A stretch of DNA of 64,000 nt. Source: Conus ventricosus. Lineage: Eukaryota; Mollusca; Gastropoda; Neogastropoda; Conidae. Positions 27,359 to 39,300 of this stretch are shown piece by piece (the stretch's first letter is position 1; the number at the start of each line of letters is the position of its first letter). The stretch is from NCBI GenBank assembly GCA_018398815.1, contig CM031615.1, forward strand, positions 58,276,985-58,340,984, in the 5' to 3' direction. The notes beneath the pieces were generated by a model, which did not search any database, had not been told where the DNA came from, and saw only the letters and a list, made by a program, of their open reading frames with translations. A program made the translations under genes and the position numbers.

Positions 27359-30300
27359 AAAGAAGTTGGGAGTAGAAAAATCTTTCCCATTCAGGCTGAG
27401 AAGCATTTAAGCAAGAAGTTTTTTCCCCACGCACTTTACTACAGTTCAGGGGCACTGCGCCCATGCTGGTTGTTCCGGCTCCCCATCCACAGCCGCAGCC
27501 TGGCCCACTCTGACATAGTCTGACAGTTGCAATCCATGGGAAGCAGTCAGTGTTTGTTGGTCTTAAGTGGCGCTGTTCTGATCCAACATATTCACATCAC
27601 CTACTAAGGCTCCTACTGATGACAGGAATTTCTTAGTCATGGAGCCAGCATGAGTTGGCTCTCCCACCAGATTGTGCCACCACATCCATGTGTCCCCATG
27701 AATTTTCCAACACTGGTGACACGGAGAGAACCAAACCAAGACATAGAGGTGAAGAGGTGATTGAAACGGGTCAGCGTGAGACCTGGACATGAAGGGCCAC
27801 AGAATTTGAGACGTTTTCCTATGCTGATTGATGAGAATGGTGAAGGTGATGTGACAGATTGCCATTCAAGTCTGAGACTACAAGACAGGGCTGTACTCCA
27901 GCTTTCATAATACATCCTGGCATCTGCCAGGCATGAGAGATGCAGACACCTGCAGTGTTGATCCGGAAATTTGAGCGCCACTTTCAAGAGACGCACCCAT
28001 TAAGTGGATGAAACTCAACCATGTGGTCCCAGTCTTCTGACTGGAGCCCTTAGAAAACTCAAGTCAAGGTAAGCCAGTTAGGGCTCAAATAAATGTCTGA
28101 TAAGAATCAAACCCACAACCTCCCAGCCTGGAGTCTGCAATGCTAACTGGTTTGTCATGGCGGCTGGTACAACTACATACTTTGAAGTGTCATGGTTGTG
28201 TTCGTTTCAGAGTATTGGCCCCTTGCCGTCCTTGATGGCCAAAGAGGAGCTGACCGATGACGAGGTGCTGGAGTGTAAAAAGGTCATCTACAGCATCGTC
28301 GCTATGGAGTCCAAGAATGAGCCGTTGCCTGTGTCGGCTGTGGGATCCCGAGGGAAAGGGCCGAAGAGGTGAGGGTGAGGCTGTGGGGGAGAGACTTGCA
28401 TGTGTGTTGCTAGGGGCAGATCCAGGGAAGGCTGTTGGATGACTGAAATCACACACCCCTCCCCATCCCCTCCTATCCCTTTTTTCCCCCAAAGATACAC
28501 ATGATCAGGCAAAATATAAAAAAGAAAAAAAAGCATGTTATAGATTGTTGTATTGAGAAATGATGGAATGAATGACACAGTCTGGTCAGCCTGGTGGATA
28601 GGGCATCAGACTCTTAGGTCTGGGGTTCAATTCCCACTTGAGACGGTCAGGTTCCAAGAGATTTTTTCCTTGCAGTCGACATCCGCGCAGACTCCAGTCC
28701 TGTTCAAGTCGGCCGGAAGAGACTTTTAAACAGAGCATGAACATATGCATAACAAATCTTGTATGCAGGTCAAATCCCGTTCTTCCTGTGAAGAAGAATA
28801 GCCCATTGTGTGCTGGTGGGGTGGATGACAAGAACATAAAACTCATGTACCCTGGTGTTGTGTTTAGACATCAAGCCTGAAGACAGAATGTGGCTGCCTG
28901 AATGGCGGGACTAGAAAGGAGAAAATCTCACCATGTTGAAACTCAGAGCTCTAGCCGAGGAACGCAAAAGGAGAAAAGAGAGAATGATGCATTCTGGGCA
29001 AGGACAGTCTGATTCTTTGTGTGTGCTTATCGAAAGACAGCGCGAGCGAGATGGAGTGGGTGGGAGAGGGTTAAGAGAAAAAGGATAGACTCGGATGTAT
29101 AAATAGATTTTTCAAAAAATGAATGACAGATATTGAGTGTGTATTCTATAGATATATTTTTAAAGAAAGGAATAATACACACTCGGGATATGTTTGTGTC
29201 AAGCTTAACCGATTTGCAACTGGTATGGACCTGTTCATGTGTTGTAAGATGAAGGAGACTGTTTTCTTGATTTCTTTTCTTTAAGTTCTTGTGCTTTCTT
29301 TCTTTTTTTTTTAATCAAAGTTTTAAATACAAACTCCGTTTCTTTTGCCTTTTTACATTTTTATTTGAACTACCTGTAATTGTAAAGATGGTGTTGTGTG
29401 ATAATTGTGAAAACAAGGCTGTGTATGAAAATAACCTTTCTATTATTCAAAAGGGATTTCATTTCTGGCAAAGAAAACTTGACTGATGATTGTGACAGAA
29501 TCGGTTTGAGGAATTGTTTTTGTTGTATTTTACACTTTCCTATCCTACATTTTCATAACTTGCGAGTATTTGTAATCTGTTGACATCAGTTCTTTACCTT
29601 TTGGCGAAGATCAAAGTTTACTGCTGTCCAGTCGAAATGTTACTGTGAGAAATGTAATCTTGTATGAAGTCTCTGAATAAAAATATTTTTCAGTCCAAAA
29701 AGAAAGTACACATTTATTTTTTCTCCAGAGAAGAACAGTACAGACAACTCTGGGGGGAGCTGGAGAGCTTGGTGCGAGCGTACTCGGACACGTCGCCACA
29801 GCACTCCAAAGTCCTGGAGTGTGTCCTGGAATGCAAGAAGCCTGGCCTGCCAGGGGAGGAAACTCATCTGTCCATGCCCAAGGTGGTGGACTCCAAACCG
29901 GCGGCTGAGGAGCGAAGCGAAAGCGACCAGGCAGAACAAGGCTGGAAGGAATTGGACAGGTGAAGGTTTTGTTTTGGAGAGGGGTGATCATGGTGAGACA
30001 TGTGTCACATTTGGGTGTAATTTTAGTGGTGATCATGGTGAGACACGTGTTACACTTGGTTACAGTTTTAATGAGCGGTAATCATGGTGAGACACATGTT
30101 ACACTTGGTTACAATTTTAACAAGCGGTGATCATGGTGAAACACATGTCACTCTGGGTTACAACTTAAGTGGTGATCATGATGAGACACATGTTACACTT
30201 GGTTACAATTTTAACAAGCGGTGATCATGGTGAGACACATGTTACTCGGGGTTACAACTTAAGTGGTGATCATAATGAGACACATGTTACACTTGGTTAC

Positions 30301-33300
30301 AATGTTAACAAGCGGTAATCATGGTGAGACACATGTCACTCTGGGTTACAACTTTAGTGGTGATCATGATGAGACACATGTTACACTTGGTTACAATTTT
30401 AAGGAGCGGTGATCATGGTGAGACACATGTTACTCTTGGTTACAAATTTAGTGGTGATCATGGTGAGACACGTCACACTTGATTACTATGATAAAGAGTG
30501 GTGATCATGGTGAAACACATGTTACACTTGATTACAATGATAAAAAATGGTGATCACGGTGAGAAGCATGTTACTGGTTATGGTTTGAGGGAGTGATGAT
30601 CATGATGATACATACATCACCATGCCACTTTTGATTGCAGGGCTAGAAACTCCCAGATACTTTTTAGTTGTCCTGGGGACAAGCGGATCACAAAATCTGC
30701 TCATCCCTGCAGATTACTGGCTGGTTCTCCATACGTAGAAAAGACGCTGAATCATAATGACTGTCAGTATTGCAATGACGAGTCGGCGGCCAGATTCAGT
30801 GATGGCAATCTGCACACACGTGATGCTTGCCTGCGAGGGAGAAATACAGGGAACAGATCTGTCGCCTCCATGCTAACCAAAAACTGTATGCTTTATAGAA
30901 CACCTTTTTCACTGAGACAGCGCTTTGGTTGGGTGCATTCTGAGAAAAAGAAAACAGTTGGGGTTGGGTGTGTGTGTGGGAAGGATGGGGGGGGGGGGGG
31001 GGTGGAGGAATGAGGGTTTAGTAAGGGTGTGGTGGGGAGCGGTTTAGGGGTTAGGATAACCACGTATGACAGAATCAGCGAGTGAGGAGAAACACTCGGT
31101 TTTGGTCAAGAAGGACATCAAAAACACTTACAATAATTGTGCCCCGAGGAGATTTAACTGTGAAGCAGGCAGCCTTCACCTTTGCTCTGATTGTCTGATT
31201 GCCTTCGCTGTGGAAGAATCTGATCTGAAAAGTGGGGCGTATTCAATTGAATTCCCCAGACTGGGCAGGTATTGACAGTTGTACTTGGTTTGAGTGTCAA
31301 AAAGCGAGCTTGGATGAGTCCGAGACTTGCCTTGTGTGACAGGTTTTAGGGGGGAGATCTCTTGTGTTAACGTAAGAGTTTAAGGAATTTATGATTATGT
31401 TGAGAGCCGTGACATTTTTATTTTTGAGTTTAAGGGACTGGTGATTATGGTGAGAGCTGTAATGTTCTCAGTGATGTAGGAGTTTGAGAGAGCAGTGATT
31501 TGGGTGAGAATTCTAACGCTCTTGGTGATCAGCGAGTTTGAGGGACTGGTGATTGTGGTGAGAGCTATGTATATATCACTCTTGGTGATGAGAGTATGAG
31601 GGCCTGGTGTTTGTGGTGAGAGCTATATATATATATCACTCATGGTGATGAGAGAGTTTGAGGGACTGGTGATTATTTTGAGAGGTGTATATAAATCACT
31701 CTTGGTGATAAGAGAGTTTGAGGGCCTTGGGATTATTTTGAGAGCTGTGTATATCACTCATTGTGATAAGAGTTTGAGGGACCGGTGATTTGGCGAGAGC
31801 CATATATATCACTCTTGGTGATGTGGAAGTTTGAGGGACTGGTGATAGTGGTGAGAGCTCCAAAACCATTGGTGATTTTAGAGTTTTAGGGACTGGTGAT
31901 TGTGGTGAACTGTATATATCACTTGATAATATGGAAGTTTGAGGGATTGGTGATTGTGGTGAGAGCTTCAATACTCTTGATGATGCAGGAGTTTCGGGGA
32001 CTGGTGATAGTGAGAACTGTATATATCACTCTTGGTGATGTGGGAGTTTGGTGGACTGGTGATTGTAGTAAGAATTCAAACACTCTTGGTGATGTGGGAG
32101 TTTGTAGGACTGATGATTGTGGTGAGAGCTCTAGCATTCTTGGTGATGAGAGGCATATATATATATATATATATCTTTATGATATGGGTTGGGGGGGTGG
32201 GCTGGTGATTGTGGCGAGAGCTATGTATATCATTCTTGGTGATGTGGGAGTATGAGGGACTCGTGATTATGGTGAGAGCTGTAACACTCTTGGTGATGTG
32301 GGACTGGGGATTGTGGCGAGAACTCCAAAACTTGGTGATGATGGAGTTTGGGGGACTTGTGATTGTGGCGAGAGGTATGTATATTGCTCTTGGTGATGTG
32401 GGAGTTTGGGGGACTGGTGATAATGGTGAGAGCCCCGTACTCTTGGTGATGTGGGAGTTTTGGGGACTGGTGATAATGGTGAGAGCCCCGCACTCTTGGT
32501 GATGTGGGAGTTTGGGGGACTGGTAATTATGGTGAGAGCTATATATACTAATACATCACTGTTGGTGACCTGGAAGTCTGGGGGAGAGGTGATTGTGGCT
32601 AGAGCTCTAACACCATTGGTGATGTGGGAGTTTGTGGGACTGGTGATTGTGGTGAGATCTCCAACACGCTTGGTGATGTGGGAGTTTGTGGGACTGGTGA
32701 TTGTGGTGAGATCTCCGACACGCTTGGTGATGGAGTTTGTGGGACTGGTGATTGTGGTGAGATCTCCGACATGCTTGGTGATGTGGGAGTTTGTGGGACT
32801 GGTGATTGTGGTGAGATCTCCGACACGCTTGGTGATGTGGGAGTTTGTAGGACTGGTGATTGTGGTGAGATCTCCGACACACTTGGTGATGTGGGAGTTT
32901 GTAGGACTGGTGATTGTGGTGAGATCTCCGACACGCTTGGTGATGTGGGAGTTTGTAGGACTGGTGATTGTGGCTAGAGCTCTAACACCATTGGTGATGT
33001 GGGAGTTTGTAGGACCGGTGATTGTGGCTAGAGCTCTAACACCATTGGTGATGTGGGAGTTTGTAGGACTGGTGATTGTGGTGAGAGCTCTGATATTTTT
33101 CATCTGATCTGAGATTTTACAGAGCAAGATTTTTAACAAAACTTCAGGTGTGTTTTTAGAAGATGTGTTTTAAAGCGTTGTGTGAATGAATAACTTGTGA
33201 GTTGACTTCAGTGCGGTGACAGCCCTGATATGGCCCTTTGCGGTCGGCTGGGCTATAAGCAACATTACTTTACCTTACCTTACCTTACCTTACCTTACCT

Positions 33301-36300
33301 TACCTTACCTTACTAACACTGTTAGTGATGTGGGAGTTTGTAGGACTGGTGCTTGTGGTGAGAGCTACATATACAGATATGGCTCTTGGTGATGTGGGAG
33401 GTTTTTTTTGACTGGTGATTGTTACGAGAGCTATATATATCACTCTTGGTGATGTGGGACTTGTGATTGTGGTGAGAGCTCTAACACTCTTAGTGATGTG
33501 GAAGTTTGTTGGACTGGTGATTGTGGTGAGAGCTATATATACAGGTATCACTCTTGGTGATGTGGGAGTTTTTGGGACTGGTGATTGTGGCGATAGTGAT
33601 ATATATTACTCTTGGTGATGTGGGAGTGATATATATCATTCTTGGTGATATGGGAATTTGTGGGACTGGTGATTGTGGCGAGAGCTATATACATACATAC
33701 CACTCTTGGTGATGTGGGAGTTTTTGGGACTGGTGATTGTGGCGATAGTGATATATATCACTCTTGGTGATGTGGGAGTGATATATATCACTCTTGGTGA
33801 TATGGGAATTTGTGGGACTGGTGATTGTGGTGAGAGCTATAGACATACATACCACTCTTGGTGATGTGGGAGTTTGTGGGACTGGTGATTGTGGTGAGAG
33901 CTATATATATGTATCACACTTGGTGATGTGGGAGTTTGTGGGACTGGTGATTGTGGTGTGAGCTATATATTTGTATCACACTTGGTGATGTGCGAGTTTG
34001 TGGGACTGGTGATTGTGGTGTGAGCTATATATTTGTATCACACTTGGTGATGTGGGAGTTTGTGGGACAGGTGATTGTGGTGAGAGCTATATATATGTAT
34101 CACACTTGGTGATGTGTGAGTTTGTGGGACTGGTGATTGTGGTGTTAGCTATATATTTGTATCACATTTGGTGATGTGGGAGTTTGTGGGACTGGTGATT
34201 GTGGTGAGAGCTATATATTTGTATCACACTTGGTGATGTGCGAGTTTGTGGGACTGGTGATTGTGGTGTGAGCTATATATATGTATCACACTTGGTGATG
34301 TGGGATGGGACTGGTGATTGTGGTGAGAGCTATATAAATGTATCACACTTGGTGATGTGGGAGTTTGTGGGACTGGTGATTGTGGTGAGAGCTATATATA
34401 TGTATCACACTTGGTGATGTGGGAGTTTGTGGGACTGGTGATTGTGGTGAGAGCTATACATATGTATCACACTTGGTGATGTGGGAGTTTGTGGGACAGG
34501 TGATTGTGGTGAGAGCTATATATTTGTATCACACTTGGTGATGTGGGAGTTTGTGGGACTGGTGATTGTGGTGAGAGCTATACATATGTATCACACTTGG
34601 TGATGTGGGAGTTTGTGGGACTGGTGATTGTGGTGAGAGCTATATATTTGTATCACACTTAGTGATGTGGGAGTTTGTGGGACAGGTGATTGTGGTGAGA
34701 GCTATATATTTGTATCACACTTGGTGATGTGGGAGTTAGTGGGACTGGTGAGAGCTCTAACACTGTTGCTGATGTGGTAGTTTAAGGCACTGGTGACAGA
34801 GGTGAATGCACTTTGAGGGACTGGTTATTGTTGATTAGGGACATCACTCTCCATGATTTAAAAAAAAAATATATGTTGAAGTATTAGTAAGTTAATAAGG
34901 TGACATAAAGTTGCTTGATGTTACCAAAGAAGCAAATGTTTAACTTCTTTGGTTGTGCGATTCATCAAGTTTCTGCTCACAGAATGTCTCCAGATTGTGG
35001 TATGACTCGTCTGAGGTGTTATTTTACAATCGTAAGTCATGATGATGATGATGATGATGCTATGGATTTTTTTTTTTTTTTTTTGAGAGACTGTATAAAG
35101 CTGTAAGCCTATGCCTCTTTCATGATATCCTGGCATTTACACTTCTCGTAACTTAGTGTATGGTTCTAAATCTATTCAAAAAAGAGAAGAAAGAAACAAG
35201 AACATAGCAAATTCATCCAATTAAAACAATGACGAGAGTATTACAACCAACACCACAAGATTGGGGAACATCTGTTGTCGTCCGCATCCTCTTCGTCGAG
35301 GGATTTGTACTAATCAGTTTTCCTAATCAGCATGAAAGTCCGTCTCATCTGCTTCAAGATTTCTGTTCCATGTCTTCAACATCAAACTCTTTGTCTCCAC
35401 TGTCTTCTTCATATCCTCTATTGAATTGGTGAGGTAAAGAGACGATGTAGGACTGTTTTCAGTCACCATTGTTGCACAGAACTTCAGCGAGTGTAACGGG
35501 GGAAAAAAAGGACGGGTGGTGGGGGGGGGGGGGTCTGAAGACATGCTGTGAAGCTCTTCCAAAGAGTTTCTTCCTACTCTGTGCAGGTGCAGATCGACAA
35601 ACCTTGTGTCACCTCTGTAAAAGTTTCAAAGGGAGCTGCTCATGTACTGTGTTGATTTTGCCTTTTCATGATGTAGATGAGAAAGGGTTTGTTTCAGATG
35701 TATGTTATCCATGCAGACTGTATTGTTAGCCGAGCAGAAGGGACATAATTTGTACAGCCACAGTGCAGGTTAAAGGTTGATAATATATTGACGCTAATAC
35801 AAACAAGAAGAAAGATATTCCAGAAGTCTTTAACTGGTTTCTATCACATTGCCAGTTCGTGGCACGTGATTCACTTAAGGTGACATGCTATTGTAACACT
35901 AGCAACAGGTGATCAGTCAGACAACATATACAGCAAGCATGATTGTAAGTCATAATAAAAAATTTTTTTTTAGAAATGTATGGTGAAATTTTCCTGAGAA
36001 TTCGCAATCAGACGATTCTTTGCAATTCTTATCAAGTCCTTCTTTCATCATATGACATTAACAGCAAACAAGTAACTGTTGGTTTGTGTGTGTGTGTGTG
36101 TTACTTTGAAGAGAAAGAAACCGGCCCATTACTGTCTCCTAGCAAAGAAGCAATGTTCCAAACACAGTGTGATATCAAGTTACAAGCTTTGCTTAATGAA
36201 GCTTTAAAATTGATTCATGACAAGACTGAAATGTAGAAAGAGTTGGTCATTACACCAGGAATCATGAAGACGCTGGTAATTTTGTTGCCAATATTCCTGA

Positions 36301-39300
36301 AAATGTTATCAGGTAAATGTTTGAGGGTTAAGACTCGGATCAGAGAGGTAATAGTGAACTGATGCAGGTTGCAGGTGACAGAGGTAAAATAAATGATTTT
36401 GAAAGTAAACCATTAAAAAACTTTCGCAAAGAAAGACAGTATGACTATGATGACCGTATCATCAAAAAAATTTTTTTTAAGTATTGAGGTTTTGGGGAAA
36501 AAACACTTTCAAAATGTTCAAATTGGGGGGCCCTGAGTCGATTTCTTCGCTGTGACTACAGGATTTGTGTACACCACGTGGGGTTAGGGTCTGTGTTGAT
36601 AGTATCAGAGGATTAGGTGTTTGTGGGAAAGGAGGGCTGGCAGTTAAAGTGTTTGTCTGCTTGTTGGTACGCAGATTCCAGAAAATGACGGAACGAGAGA
36701 AACAGGAACTGCGCAAGACGGAGAAAGTTGTCACCCCTCCTCCGCCAAAGAGAACCAAAACTGAAGAACTGCTCATGAAGCCAGGAGGCAAGAAATGCTC
36801 TGTGTGTGCGTGTGTGTGTGTGCGTGAGCGTGCGCATGTAATTGTTATTGAAAGCTCGAGTTATGTGTGAAGTGAACAAGGTCTTTGAGACATGTCTAGT
36901 CACCATATTTTAGGCATGACTTGTCTTCAGTCATAACGTGTGTAGTGTGTATAGGTGTGTGCTGTTTGAGAGCGCATGCATGTGCTTGTTTGCACGCGTT
37001 TGTTCATTCATGTGTGTATTTGTGCAGCTACCTGATAACATGCGTCTTAAATTGTCTAATTCCACAGTAAAACTTTTGGTCAACACACCCTTAGTTTGTC
37101 TGGTGCCATTTGTTTGCCATCAACTACCTTATTACATCACATACTCTGCCTCTGCCCTCTTTCAAACCAAACCTGAGAACTGCGTTCTTTTCTCCCAGGG
37201 TGCTATACCAACTATATGCTGCAGTTGTTTGGGAGCATGAAGCAAGTGTGCTTGGTTGCAGCAGTTTTCGGCCATCTTTCAACGATCATGATGGATTGAG
37301 AGGTGGTGGGATTGATGGAGAGAGGAAGTAAGAATGCTGGATTTTGCAATTTTTTTTTTCCACTCTCATAGAAGACATCTGCGCTATTTATTTCTCTCTT
37401 TCTCACCGATTGCAATGTGCGTGCAGGTCAGAATCTGTTGTCGATGTGGACGTCGCGGTTGAAAACCATCCACAACAAGCGTCACGGGGAGTTTGCAGGG
37501 CGGGCGGAGAACCCAGACAGTTCGAAGGTGGAACTCTACAAACACCTCCAGGAGGACGACGACATTATCAAAGAGAAGAATGGGTGAGTAGGGTGGTGGT
37601 GTACTGAATAGGGGTGGGATGTAGTGTTCTTGTGACAGCCCATTTATTTCGTCAAATCAAATGTAATAGATAACTTTTGATTACATTGTAACATATGTTT
37701 TTGTGTTTCATTTGATGGCACTGTAATCTAGCGCATTGTAGTGTAGTGTAGCACTTTGTGTTGTGGTGTATTGAACTTCTTTGTGTCGTAGTGTGTTGTA
37801 AAAATACTGGAGGCAGAAAAACAGATGGGCATTATACTGTACTGGAGGGGGATTGTTCCATTGTGTATTGTTTTGTACTGTACCGTGCTGTAGTGTGCAA
37901 ATTTTTTTCACCATGGCAGACAGATTTTGGGAAACGCATGCCACACTTCCTGAGCGAGAGTGCATCAGAGTTGAGCTTTGTTCTCAACTTTGCCAGGAAT
38001 GAATCCGTTGTTGCTAAGAGCTTATTTACCTTTACACAGTGCAAACTGATAAACAATATTGGTGTATTGTCTCCCCAAAATAATCTGCACCCATGTGAGA
38101 TCTCATACTGTCTCCTCAAAACAATCCGCACCCATGTAAGATCCGGAGGAAAGACTCGAACTGAGGACCATTGACCATATTTTTTTCTCTGCTACAAAGA
38201 TTTAGGCTGGCACATTATGCACTCTGTGTGTGTGTGTGTGTGTGTTGCAAAATCCATGTTGCAATTATGATTTGTGAATAGATCATGTGTGTGATGTGGA
38301 TGTGATATTATGGTATACAGTCCATGTCACATTACTAGTGTTAGGTATTGCTTGTGATCAAACTTTTCCAGCACATCAAATATATGTATGTGTGTAGATC
38401 TATATATGTGTGTGTTGCCCATTGCAGTTTTCAGGATTCTTATATTCCTCGATTTCCATTGGAAATTAGAGAAAGAAATGTCAACTGTAATGAACTTTCC
38501 ACTAGAATCCTTGAAAAACAACTGTTTATCTTAGGAGGTATAAGTAAAAACCAAGTTGAGTTTTTCTTTTTCCTTTAATACATATTGCTTGCAGCAGGGA
38601 ATGGTAGAATTGGCCAAGGGAGGTAAAAAAATACATATGTGTGTGTGTGTGTATATATATATATGTATGTATGTATGTATGTATGAATGAATAAATTTAA
38701 GGGAAACAATTACGAATTTTCTCAACAACAATTTCTTAACATTAACTTTGGGTGTTACTCATTTTTTTCAATGATCTGCTGCAAGGATTCAGAGTCTCTC
38801 TTATTTGATTGTCTTTGAAATTTCAAAATTTACCTTTCAAAATGTCATTCAGTTTTTTTCTACAGTCAGTGTTTGTATGAACCTGGTAATAACAATTTAC
38901 AGCAACATAATTTTGGTACATTTGTACACAACAGTATCGGGCAACTAAAGTGATTTAGGGTAAACTTTCTTCATCTTCAGGGGTTCCATTTATTGCAAAA
39001 TTTTGCGTAATTATTGCGTTTTTCTGCCTTCCTACGCATTTTTTTCGCGGCCGTGCGTTTAGCGACGCAATTTTCCCAGGACCCTGTTCTCAACCGCAAG
39101 CCTATGTCAGAGGGGCAAAACACGGCACAGACCTACAGCAGACTGCTTGACACCGCTGACAAACGAGCCTCCCCGCCCGTACGGTTGAGACGAAACGTTT
39201 GAACCTGTGCGCTCCGACCAGTCAGTGTCGAACGGACGGAGTGCTTCACGAAACGTTTGAACCTGTGCGGTCCGACCTATATGCGAGTTTTAAAACCTTT

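Larger units (their letters stand above)
29960..36674 (+). other. INTS13 intron with two large minisatellites
   Basis: The largest intron (6.7 kb). A ~45-bp array starts about 25 bases after the donor (29,985-30,610) and a ~65-bp array occupies 31,360-34,770, split by a retroposon. Between and after them (30,611-31,359; 34,771-36,674) I see no gene; homopolymers at 30,988-31,002 (G) and 35,518-35,532 (G) may be assembly-sensitive. Confidence 0.8.

Noticed and set aside
28585..28660. A possible functional tRNA gene
   Set aside because: The B box is good, but the acceptor stem does not pair and a non-tRNA body follows directly, so a SINE head fits better.
32267..33139. A 290-codon ORF and its antisense partner of 218 codons
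   Set aside because: Both are periodic readings of the 65-bp minisatellite; sense and antisense frames stay open because units lack stops.
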